This document shows positions 1 through 12,900 of a DNA stretch of 64,000 bases, in pieces. Origin of the DNA: Hepsetus odoe (taxonomy: Eukaryota; Chordata; Actinopteri; Characiformes; Hepsetidae); assembly GCA_017165825.1 (NCBI GenBank), contig CM029369.1, positions 9,796,841-9,860,840 of the forward strand. The letters run 5' to 3'. Both the position numbers and the translations under genes were made by a program. Under the pieces are notes generated by a model. That model ran no database searches, was not told the DNA's origin, and saw only the letters and a program-made list of their open reading frames with translations. Within the stretch, counting starts at the first letter, position 1. Each line of letters starts with the position of its first letter.

Positions 1-50
1 TCACTTTTTAATGAAACATTTAGGTTCTCCATTCTATCACAACTACTTTT

Positions 51-270
51 AGTGAAAGTGACTTTTTGAAACAGCACAGCACACAGTGCACCATAACAGA
101 ATGCATCTTCTGCATTTAACCCATAAACACACTGTGCAGCAGTGGGCAGTCATATCCAACGTGATAGGGATGGTACCTTGCTTAATGGTCACCTGCTGGT
201 CTGGGATTCAAACCCACAATCTTCAGATCCCAGGCCCCTAATCCCAAACCACTAGCCACCACTGCCCGAC
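51..270 (-). repeat. tRNA-derived SINE (type 2)
   Basis: Same family as 30357-30574 and 35652-35895: tail 'gtgaaagtgac', core 'gatagggatggtaccttgc', tRNA-like head 'cactagccaccactgccc'. Confidence 0.75.
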
Positions 271-1671
271 TAAAATCTCATTGCAAAGGTACAGAAGATG
301 CATCATTACAAGCAAAACATGTTATAAAACAAGACATTTATTTGATTTTTCAGCAGCTTCTGTCAAATTTGTTTTCCAGTTCATTTCTATCTCAAGTATG
401 TTCATTTACTTTTCATTAATATACAAAATCATACAATAACATAGAATTTACTCCTTGTATACTTCAGCTGGTAAAGAAAATTATTGGCCTGAACCGAAAG
501 TAAATATGAAAACCTATTCACTTCTGTATACCCAGTCCAGTGAAAACTTTCAGGTCAATAAAGAAGGAAAATGGTATTTTACAGCTGAATTCAGTACACA
601 AATAAAAAAAAATATTTTCAAGTATCATTAAAAATTCTAAATATAGGACACTGTTATATAATTTCCTTCATTGAACAAAAAAAACTGCTCCTCTGCCCTG
701 CAAACAAAGCAAGGAGGAAAGACATGTCTGTTTTCATACTTATTGTTAATAACAGTCTGCTCTGATATCAGTCCCTTTCTCTTAAATGATAGGATTCCAG
801 TCCAAATGCTACAGGAATGCTACCCTTACATTTCAGTACGTGCCTTCTATAATTAAATGATGAATAGATGCTTGCAAGACATTGATCAAGAAGGTTTCTT
901 AAGTATGATTCATCTTGGGGCAGTGAAGCACGAGTCATTGTGATTTAATCCAAAAGCATACTTGAAAATAAGGTAAGTATACTCAGATAACAGTTGTCTT
1001 TAGCAGTCTGTGAATTCAAAAATGATAACATTATTTAATAGTGAGATATTTTTAATACGGAAAACATACTGCCGAGGAACTGATTGTGAGCAGTGGACCA
1101 AATAGTAATCTGCTCTCCTTCATTGTATTGGTCAGTCCACAGATGAGGTATATAAATATGCAAGATGAGCTTGTTCTAGTGGCAAATCTTGAATGAAACT
1201 AATATGCAAAAAAAGTTGGCAAATTCATGGCAACCAATTGCAGCCCATTATTTTTACCTGCATGTCGCTATGCATGCTTGTCACCATGTTTAAGTATCTC
1301 TATGAAAAAGAATAATCTATTTGCAAAATAATCTATTACCAAAGGATATTACCAAAAATCTTTTCAAATTTACAAATGTACAACATATTCATAACATTTA
1401 CCATCAGCAGCATCAGTGCAAAGATATACATATAGTACATCACAATAAAAAATCATAAAACATGAATTGGCATAAGAAACAGCAGAAGGCATAGTCTGAA
1501 TAGACTTTTTTTTCTGTGGGTTATACAAACATCTAGTCTCTTTTCAAAATAATCTTAAGGTTTTTTTTGTACACAGGCTGCATATAAAAATAGATTCTGT
1601 GCAAAGAGGGGTAGTTTGTCTTTGTTTTTCCCCTTGTGTGTGAAAGAGAGTTAGAGAGAGGAAAGGGACAG
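271..1671 (-). other. lrp2: lrp2 3' untranslated region and flank
   Basis: AT-rich sequence with no supported gene. Poly(A) signals on the minus strand are possible at 337-342 (AATAAA) and near 1034 and 943 (ATTAAA); I cannot say which is used. The SINE at 51-270 bounds it. Confidence 0.5.
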
Positions 1672-1842
1672 TTATATGTCACTGTCCTCTTTCACTAGGT
1701 TGGCTGTGTCTCTGAAGGTGTCCTCTGTAGGGGAGTACATGCTTGGTTTCTCCCGCTTTGTAGGCTTCGGCGGTGGTACAAAGGGAGATGGCTGGCTGGA
1801 GGAACTGTCTTCCACGCTGCCTGCAGCCTGCTCATCCTGCAT
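1672..1842 (-). CDS. lrp2: lrp2 exon 78: tail end, proline-rich region, PDZ ligand, stop
   Basis: Residues 4596-4651 and TAA at 1672-1674. Contains SQPSPFVPPPKPTKREKP and YSPTEDTFRDTANLVKEDSD, ending in S-D-I, a class I PDZ ligand (mammals end S-E-V). Confidence 0.97.
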   Translation of the reverse strand: MQDEQAAGSVEDSSSSQPSPFVPPPKPTKREKPSMYSPTEDTFRDTANLVKEDSDI

Positions 1843-4800
1843 CTTAAACCACATAAGCACAGTCACAACACTATTAATGAATGTAACTGGTTTAAGTGAT
1901 TACCATAGAACTTCAGCAGAAGAGACGAAGAGGTGGTGCAAAGCACAGAGCAAAGGAGTAATGCTCATCTATTTATAAATCTACAAAATCTCACTATACA
2001 CTGTATAGTTTAACAACCTCAACTGAGCATAGCTTGTAACGGGTTGTAATGGAATATGACTGACCAGATGTGGGAGCAGTTCAGAGTTGCAGAAAGTAAC
2101 ACGTTAGTTCAGAGTCAATACAGGCAAACCTCATGCAAGTCCTGAGTCCTAATTGAGCAAAGTACTGCAACAATAATGCCATTTTAAAACAGTAAACTTG
2201 CAATTGTCACTGCAATGCTGGGGACATCCTTTCCTACTAAAACTAATGCATGGTCACAACTTACTAAAGGCAGCAGAGCACCTTTCTGAATTTCTTTTAC
2301 CTTGGGTCTTGAGTCTTCCTGAGTCATAAAGCCAAAGTCAAAGTCCAAGTAATTGGTGCTAAAGTTAAAGTTGAGTCATAAACTTTTTTTCTGACACTTA
2401 GGCCTTAAGTCATTGGCTTCTCTGACAGTTGTCAAGAAGATACCCAGACTGGTATTAGTATCCAGTTAACCAGGCTAGAAGTCAGTGAGTCAGCAAAGAA
2501 GCTTCTTTTATAGTTGGCAGAAGAACAACATAAGATGGCTTATTAGGAGCTGCTTCTATAGTCAGCGATCCAGGTTGCCACCAAAACACTATGACTGTGA
2601 ATTCGAAGCAGATATGTACTCTAGGAGTATGTTAAATTACAAAAACATAAGTCTGAATCTCCATATTGTATCCACTGTAGATTGCAATGACTGTGAGAAG
2701 AAAAGAAACTCAAAACTGCTCAGAAAACACAATACAGTCCACCATTCCAGATTTACTTGTATTTTTATCAGCGGTACATCAGAACAGTATCCACAGTGCA
2801 TCTCAATAAATTACATGAAAGTATATATTGTCTTACCTCTGAATATGTTGGATTTTCAAATGTTGTACTTGGTCTCAATTTTCTTTTGAAGAAGCTCCAC
2901 TTGGAATCCTATAACATAAAACAATCTATAGAAGACCAAATCTAGATTTGATGTATGTATATGATGTATTTGATGTACCTGTGTGGTCTTAGTGCCTACT
3001 GGAATACTTTTGACCTCCACTGCCTGCTGCTGTGCATGATATGTGGGGTTTGCAAAGTTGTTCTCTATTTGATCACCACTGACATTCACAGTCACCTGTA
3101 GAAACAGTTTTTTTGCTTTGTCTTTGGCGTGACAAAAACAGATCGGAATAGTAGTACATGACACTGGTAACTGTAAAATGCATAATGCTGTGATTTATGC
3201 CCAAAGTCACCTGAGTTGCATGTATGACCGCAGGATCGCCAGATGCTCCTGTTGAGGTTGTATAGAGAGGATTCTCAAAAGTGACAGGTTGCCTCCCAGC
3301 ATCTGCAAAATTCTCATCCTGACAAAAGGAGAGTTTGTAATCAGTAATTCGAATAAACTTACACCTGCAATTTAACATGCAATTCTGGTTATTACTGTAT
3401 ACATTACATGTCAATGCTTTCATAACAGCTAAACAAAAAATGTAGATATTGACAGCTTTAAACAGATTTCAAATAACGATACAGCTGCTCTGCTCAAAGA
3501 ATAATGCATATGGACCTTTGTGAACCTGGATAGTTACTGATGCACTTGTGGTGTTTAAACTGGAGATAATAACCAGCATGTTACTGCTCATACTTATGAC
3601 CTACATGTGCTGATAATGCATTTAATAGCTGATGCACTTGCACCTGGTATACAATTTACACAGAGTGGTTGATGTTTACCAGCTGCATGGCTCTGTCGAT
3701 GAAAGATACCCCGACAGTCTGTGGCTCCAGGTCCATGGTGACATTGTCGCCCGAGCGGAAAGAAACCCCATTCCCTGTGTCACCTGATTTCACCAGGCTG
3801 CTTAGGCTGAAGAAGATTACAAAAAACTTTTCAATTTAATTTTTAATCTTTCACACTAATAATAGCTGGAGTACTATTAACATTACACCCCCACACACAC
3901 AAACATATAAATGTATACATTTATGTTGTGGCTGTTGCGGAATGGTAAAAACACTTTTAAATCAAGCTAATTTATTTCATTCTTTAAACTGCAAAACAAC
4001 ATTTTTTAACTGTTTATGTCCTATGTATATGAGCTGCATAGCCTAGGTGTTGAAAAACAATGTTGAGAAAGTACCTGGGTAGTTTTGGCATAGAGGGGAT
4101 GACTGAGCCAGTGCGTTTGTAGTTGAGGAAAAGCCCAACAGCCAGAGCACCACTTAGCAGAATAATAATAACTGCCAACAGCACAGCCACTGCTAAAACA
4201 GAACAAGAAAGAGACAGACATGTAAAGTAAGGCACTGTATTTTTGGGTGTTATGATTTACTACCTGTACAACTTAACAGTGATGCATTTTTGCCTTGTTT
4301 TGCAGAGGATGAAAACATGCAAAAAAACAAAACAAAAAAAAAATCAAAAATTTCATATCTGTTTACAAAGGATTAAAGAATGAACTATGTCAGTGCTTGC
4401 TGAATGACTAATGTACCATTGGTTAATGGTTAATGTTCACTGTTGTCACGCCGACCGTCATATCCAGGCCAGGGGCTAGGCCCCGATCCCTGGAATACTG
4501 AGCCAGAGCTTTACACACACCCTCACTTCTCCCCCTTGATCACCTGCACCTGTATCTGTTTTTCTGTGTTTGAGACCACTGCATGTTTTTGTCTGATTAA
4601 ACGCATCCTGAAGTGAGCCACACATTTGCGCCTTAATCCCCGCTACGAAGATGACAACTGTTTACATTGTATCAATTACTTTCATTAATGTGTAAGAAAC
4701 TGGAGAAAAGGACACTGTATGGCTGGTCTTTACTGGTTTATCAAATGAGAACACTGTCACCTGTTCCAGCTGGAGCTCCTCTGGACTTCCCCATTTCGCA

Positions 4801-7800
4801 GAAGCTTCCTGAATAGCCATATGTACACCTGGATTGCAGCAAACAATTATTGTATAGTGAATAACAAATCTGCAAGTGACATTTAAATGTTGCATGATGG
4901 AGCGAAACATGATTTTTGTGGTGTTTAGTGTCTGAGTCTACTTTTTAGACTCACTTGCATTTTGGCAGGCCCCCCTCATCGGTATAGCATGTTCCACCAT
5001 TCATGCATCTGCATGCAAGCGGCATGGCAACCTCTGTCTCTATGGCTGCAAGGGCAAGAGCCATGCAAAACATTACAAAAGCACATCAGCCACAACATTA
5101 TCAAAGCAACACTGCAGGCAACATTAATGCTAAAAACAACACAAAACAAAACATAATAGTCACATAAACACATTTTGCCAAAAACGAGGAAAAATTTGCA
5201 GCAGCCATTCCACATGTATATGTATTATGAAAAAAACAAGATGGAACAAAATCAGCTATTCAGGTAAGTAGCACAGGTTAAGCATCTCACCAGCATCACA
5301 CTCATTCTGGTTGAAGCTGAGCAGGGTGGAGCCTTGCGGACAGGCGCAGGTGTATCCTCCAGGCCGCAGCAGGCACAAATGACTGCATACATCCTTACAG
5401 GGGTTCACCACTGAGACAGAGAACAATTACTGTGAATGCTGAATTAAACAAGGCAGCAATCATTTCAGTTAATAAATTCCTGGCAGATTCATCTCAAATT
5501 GAAGGATGTCTTATTATCAACTGTTAACTGAGTGCCCCTCACCTGAGTGGTTGTGTCTGTGTTGTTGATAGATGCGGACCTGCGACAGCCAGGGGTTTAT
5601 GGTCAGCATCTTCACTTTTTCCCCCCTACCAAACTTGTCAGCCTTCCACACCTCACCCTTGGCCTTTGTTGTCCAGTAAACATGGCCCTCAAACAAATCC
5701 AGACTGTATGGGTTTCCAATGTCTGCAAAAAAGATCAGTGCAATCTACTAAAAAATATTACATTCAAAATTTGAAACAGACTTCTTTCTTTCGTGAATCC
5801 CAAATTCAGGAACCAAAACGTATCACATTACAGCTATATAAATAATTTTGTGGCCATACCTCCTGACATAACAATCTTCCTGTCCGTTCCGTCTGCCTTC
5901 ATCGATTCAATGATGTTCTCTTTGGAGTCACACCAGTAAATTCTGTTTCCATTTAAAAAGTCTAGAGCCAATCCTGTGGGCCAGCCTAGATCCTCATCCA
6001 GCAGCACCTGTCTGCGTTGGCCATCCATCCATGCTGCCTCAATCTTAGGCCTCCTGCCCCAGTCAGTCCAGTACATCATACTGAAGACAAAACCAAAAAA
6101 AAGATAAGATTTGTAGCATGCCATTAAGATGGCAATGATACCAGTCATACATTTTGTTTTTGGGGCTTTTTTTACACAATGTCAGTTGTGATAAATGTTG
6201 ATAAATCAATGATTTACCCAAGAGCTGGATTGACAACAATTGCAGCTGGTTGATCGAGGTCAGAATAGATAAGCCATTTCCTGTACCGCCCATCCAGTTT
6301 GGACACTTCAATGCGGTTAGTGCCGGCATCTGTCCAGTAAATATGCCTATATAAAATAGAAAAAAATCAACATTTAATCATGTAAACACAGATCTGTAGC
6401 ATTAAGGCAACTATTCCTCAAATGTCTAGAACACAGAATCTGTCCCAAAAAATGAACAATTTTAAATCGTTTAAAAAACTAATTCTAAAAACATGAAAAT
6501 ACATATTTCAAGTTATAATTATGCAAATTATAAATAAATGTAATAACAAAAAATAAATATAATGTACCGTCCGACCCAATCCACAGCAATGCCATCAGGG
6601 CTGGAGATGTATCTGAGGTTGAGATCTACCTCTTTAACTGGGTTATTGCCATGGTCATCAAAAGTGGTCATATATGCTCTCTTTATGGAACCAAACTGAG
6701 CACCACGACCCAAAACTGTCCAGTACACAATACCTAAGAACACATAGCTATTTAGCAAAACATTGCAATGGAGACTGATGAGTTGTGCACATCTTTATTA
6801 ATGCTAAGCAAGAAAATGCTCTGTTCAGAATCCTGTGTGACTGTTGTTTGTGGTTACTGTGTTGGCAGTAAAAATCCAGAATGATGAGAGAGATGATCTT
6901 ACTTAGTCCCTGGCCCTCTGGGTCCCACAAGTAATCCAAAGCCTGGATGTGCTCGGCATCATCCACATAGTCTGAGTACTGCTCAGAAGACAGGTTATAG
7001 CGTCTAATACGCACATTATCAGGCAAGAGCAGCACTGGAGGATTGCCTGAGAACAAAATGCACCAGTAATGCAACATTAGAGCGAGAAATAGTGATGCAT
7101 AGTGAGAGAAAATAGAGAAACACAAAAAGAAAGGATAGACCTGTGTAAGAATATACCAAAAAAGAGAAAGAAGATTGCTAAGTGCTGACTACTAAAAGGG
7201 TTCTTGCCAACTCTGCCCCTCACCTTCAGCAGCACACTCCATTCCATGCTGAAGGCCTACAGAATGGAATCCCTCTGCACAGAAACACTCATAACTGCCC
7301 TTTGTGTTCCTGCACAGCTGAGGACAAGTGCCGAAGACCTCACACTCATTCACATCTAATAGGAAGGACACACAAAACAACTTAGACCTAACCTGGAGCA
7401 AATGTGGCACTTCTAAAGCACCTCTTATGTTGCTACAGCATGGAGGTAGCATATTTACAAATTATACTAGAAGCACTTCCATTTCTAGTTCAGGTCAGGT
7501 TTGATTAGGAGTCTATATTTAAACATTTACATTTATATTTACGACATTTAGCAGACGCTCTTATCCAAAGCGACTTATATATCCTAATTTCAGGGACAGT
7601 CCCCCTGGAGCAACTCTGGGTTCAAGGTCTTGCTCATGATCCCAATGGTAGTAGTGCTAGAGGTGGGATTCCCACCTGTGACCATTTGGCCTATGGGTCC
7701 ATAGGCAGCTATCCTACCATTAGACCACCGCCACCCCTGATAAACAATGAAATTACCAGCTAAAAACAAAAGCCTGTGTGAGTGCAGATGAGCTATATTT

Positions 7801-9855
7801 AAATCAACATGTGTGTTGGAATGGTTTTCTATTGACCAATATAAGCAGGTTTTTTAATGGCAAATGTTGCAGACAGTTAAGAAAAAAATGCACTTTTTAC
7901 TTGTACATTTAATTTGCTGCAGCACAAATACATGCATTTATTAGCCTGCCACCTCCAGTGTCACTGCTATATACCTCATAAATAATACATATAATTTTCT
8001 GCCCCTGTGTTTGTATTTTTATTCTTTTATTATGAAGGTGGATTGATTTACTCACCCTCACATGAGTTCCTGCTTTCCTCACTGGGTTTATAGCCTGGCC
8101 TGCAGGAGCAGATAAAGCCTCCTCCGGTCAGGTCAGTGCAATTATGTTCGCATAGATTCTCACTGCAAGAACGTTCATTGCCATTGTCTAAAAAATACAG
8201 AGAGGAACATGCAGATTTTAGCACTTAGGTCATTTGTGATGTTGATACATAAAATGATCTTCGCTGGGATGCATGCTTGTTGACATAAATTGGACATGCT
8301 GAGTAAATCTAATGTATTGTGTATGTGAGTGGGCAGACTTATGTTTACGCACTGCAGCCAAGCTCATCAGTCTGGTCTCCACAGTCATCGTAATCATCAC
8401 AGGCATACTGGAGAGGAATGCAGTGGCCGTTCCCACACTTATACTCATCCGGAGAGCAAGGCCCATGAGTGGGGGTCACACCTGAAAGCAGAAGCGGGAA
8501 ACATGATGACTCATTAAAGAGATTTCTACTCTACAGAGGCTTTTAGGGAGCATGGAAGAGATGAAGAAGCAAATTTATAGAGTGCCAACACTCCATAAAT
8601 AAAAGGGGAAATAAACCATACTGGTAAGAGGTGGACATGATCCTGTTTAAGGACCTAATTTAACATTTCTTCAGTAGACATTATGATGACTAAAAATGTC
8701 ATGATTAAAAATAAATAATTTGAATCAATTTTTTCCCTCTATTTGTAAATGTCACTTGCACTTTCGATTAAGTATAAACTGCACAAAGACAAGATGTTCA
8801 GGTATTTAAAAAAATCTAACTTTGATGCTATTCTATTTATCCATTTTTCTGAATGTTATATTTTTATTTGATACTTTAACTTTATCCTTATTTCATTAAT
8901 CTATACTATTTTATTGCTTTTATTCTTACCTCAATACCCTGCAGACTCAAAAGAAAGAGTGATCCAGGGATACATTTTCCTGCTTGTTGTACATTTATAA
9001 TTGCGAATGTGACAAATAAAGTTGTTGAATCTTAAATCTTGAGAAATGTAGGTGATCGTTACTCCATTAGATCACTTCCAAAACCAGCCTTAACCATTTT
9101 TATTAGGGTCTTTATTCAGAATAGCAAAAAAGAAATGATTTGTACACTAATATGACTTTCTTCCCCTGTGGCAGGCCTTTACTCACAGTGCTCCTCCTTT
9201 TCATCTGTTCCATCCCCGCAGTCGTCCACTGAGTTACAGAGCTCATGGCTGTAGATACAGCGGTTGTTCTCACAGCGGAATCGAAATGGAGGTTCACAAG
9301 AGATATCCACTGAAAAGACAGCATATTTTCTTTTGCTTACTTTTTATTGTTCAGCCTTTTAAAATGAAGCAGTATCCTTTAAGTACTTCCTTCTATGTAA
9401 CGTCTATGCTAGAATTGGTGAGCGTAAGTGTAAGCCCACATTCAGGCCATTCGTTAAGAAAGGCATTATAGGCAACTTTCAAGACTTTTTTGAATGAGAT
9501 GTTGAGATGTCACCAAAAAAATATTACTGCTATATTATTGATACCAAAAATTAGACTTGCTATTTCAAATCGTTTCAAGTGGATAAGCTGCTTTTTGGAA
9601 TAAAACCTGTTTAAGTATTTGAAATCAGAAACACAGCATCTTCAACACTCTTAAATGTTCTCTTACAGCAAAGATGCAGCTCCTCGTCTGATCCATCTCC
9701 ACAGTCGTTGTCTCCATCACATCTCCAGTGTTGCTGAACACACACATGGTTCTTACACTCAAATAGGAAGGGGGGGCAGTATGTGCCATTCGGGAATCGG
9801 GTTGCTACAAACGTGGAGGAAGTGAAAACACACACACACACACACAAACAGGCAT

Positions 9856-9915
<60 letters not shown>

Positions 9916-12900
9916 TAATGTGAATTCAGGCAAAAAACACTGTTGAATGGGGCATGTGCATAAAAAAGAAAGAAAGGAGAACTCACGACATGACATCTCA
10001 TCAGTGAAGTCCAAGCAGTCTGCATTGCCATCACATTTGAAGCGCTCAGCAATACAGTGGCCACTATCACACTGGAAATACCCAGGGTGGCAGGTCCGCA
10101 ACTCTTTAACATAGTTACAAAAAAGAGCATTACACACTACACACTCCACGGCCAACACATCAAATGTAAAAACACAGTGATAAAAGAACAGCGTGTGCCA
10201 CACTTTTGGTCTCAGCTGTGCTATTTGCCTTGTGTCCAAGAGGATGTAAAAACACAAAGTTCTCATTGGGAAGGATGGTTGGCAGCAACTTCATCTGCAG
10301 GAAGTCTATAAAGCTGTGGCCAAACTGAGCACTTAGCATTCTCCTGGCAATACTGGGACTTAATATTACTTATTAATTAATAAGAAAAAGCTTTGATCAA
10401 ACTCACGGAAATAAACTCACATGCAAAAGTGTGGGTGTCCCTGGCCAATGGTGAATATAAAACACTATCTATAGACTTCTGCACATATTAACATACATTT
10501 ACTGTTTACTTGCTGAATTTAACATATATGAGGAAAATAAACCATAAATTTGGCCTGTAAAAAGTTACAGTTCACTGTGTTTATTTTATGTTTATAGAAA
10601 TACTGATATAATATTTTGCCCACTCCTATCATAGACCCATTCAAAATGGGCAGATATTTAGCTGTATATTTCACACCATCCCCACTTTCATGGTTAATGC
10701 ATTTGTTTCCGAACACAATGCACTCAGTGATAGTCCAATCCATAAATCAGTCATAAACATAGTAATTAATTATGTCATGTAGCACCATTCAGAACCAGAC
10801 AAAAGATGGTTCTAAACATCAGAACATCAGAACAATTTAAGAAGAGGCTGCTATGCCCCCCACTGGAGACGCTCGAGGCTGAGACAAAGAGACTCCACTC
10901 ACCACAGTCCCTTTCATCTGAGTTATCCTCGCAGTCGTTGTCATGGTCACACACCCAGCGGTCAGGAATGCAGTGCAGGTTGTCACAGCGATACTCGCTT
11001 TCTGTGCATGCCCGAGGGCCTTGGGACACACAAGGGAGTGTCAATCACGTAAACACGCATGCAAATACTGCGACAGGCATCCTTTTTATTCTATTTGCAT
11101 GCCTGAAGTAAACTGAAAACGGCTCATTAGTGGCAGATGGAGTGTAACTGTTTCAGTTTCAGTGATGGGCAGCCTACATTCAATATTAATTCTGAATTCT
11201 TTGAAAGGTTTGCTCATGTCCGTTAATCGTTCTGAATGTCTCTCTCATTTAGATTCAGTCCAGGTTTCCAAATCTCTTAACTTTTAAATTGGGATTGAAT
11301 ATTGCCACAGGCTTTAGACTTCAACATAATTCTTCAGCAAAAATAAAATCTAGTAAAATTCAAATAACAAACATGCATGCCGACATGATGTAGCCAAGCA
11401 TTTTATATCAAATACATGGACCTGGGAGCTAATACAAGACTGAATTCAGACTGTTATTGGTCAATTAATGTTTTTTAAATAATTTTAGAAAATGTTATTA
11501 TTATATGCAGAGCAATGATAAAGTACCACCCAGACCTGCAGCCGTAAATCTATATACCCACCAATCAAACTGATAAGAGATGCAAACAACTTGTGCTTTC
11601 CTTGGTTACAGGATTAGAGGGTTATCTGATGAGCCAAATGTTGCTTTTCACAGCTCACTACAGTTGTAGAGAGCCTTTCTGTTCTGAGGGCCATTTTTCA
11701 GAGGTGAGTTCATAGCTGAATTCATTAGGGGGAGTAAATTTGTGCAACAGCAGCTCTTTTGTGGGGGTAGAAACAAGTGCAGAAAAAAAATCCAGCCTTC
11801 TTTCAATGTGCTATTTAGTGATTTTGTGCAGGCACCCATCATACTTTTTTTTCCCCAGCACCAGCTCTCATCATTGGGCCAATTCGCATCCCAGTTCACA
11901 AAAATCATACATAAGAACTTTGTTCACTGCCTTATATATCTTCATATACTGTGCATTTTTACTCTTTTTCCTATTGTTTCCATGCTTACGTCATCCCTTT
12001 CACCTTTTTTCCCCAACAGGAGAATGTTGGGCTAAAAGGCTGGCATTCACACAAAGAGCTAAGGACAAAGGTGTTAAATCTCTTTGCAAATGTAATTTGT
12101 TTGTTCTGTGACCGAACACACAAAAAAGGACCTTGATGATTCTGGGACACTGACTAGTGTAAGGAATATATTGCTATGTATCACGAGAGGCCGTTTTAGA
12201 GGAAACACCTTTCAATGCACTGCTAAACACATATCCTACACACAAATGTTTATTTCACTGAATGCATAATTCCTCTTCAACCTAATGAAATAAAAAAAAA
12301 ACATATCACATGACATTTTTTATATTCTTAATTTTCCTGGAAAATGTAATGATCTTTGTCCTCATATAAAAATCTTCTTGTATTAACATCTCCATTTAAC
12401 TCTGTCACTATGCACAAATCAGGAAATAAAAAAAAATAACCAGTAATAGCTTATAGCATCTCATGGACCCTATCTAATACTATTTGGAAACGTGTAACAG
12501 GTTCACCAACAACTGCGATGTTCTACAGATTCACTTAAGCAATATCCTGTAAAAGAAGGCCATGTAACAGCTGCTGTAAAAGTAGCCATTTAAAGCATTA
12601 AGTGGTCATATGTGTAGGAAGTGCCATCTATTTAAGTTGCAGTAAAGGTTCGAATTCTGGAGATCCCTGTAGGCTTCGTGTGGTACTCACTGCAGTTGCG
12701 TTCATCTGATCCATCTCCACAGTCATTGTCTCCATCACATTTCCAACGCAGAGGGATGCACTGGTGGTTATCACATCGGAAATCTCCAGCAGGGTCACAG
12801 GTCAACTCCTCTACAAACACAGCACAAAGGTCATGTTTTGACGCAAACCTAATTGCACAGACCTGCACATTACTGAGAATTTTATCTTGCTATTTTAATG

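Noticed and set aside
671..856. 61-codon frame in the 3' flank
   Set aside because: Short, antisense to the lrp2 3'UTR and with no signal.
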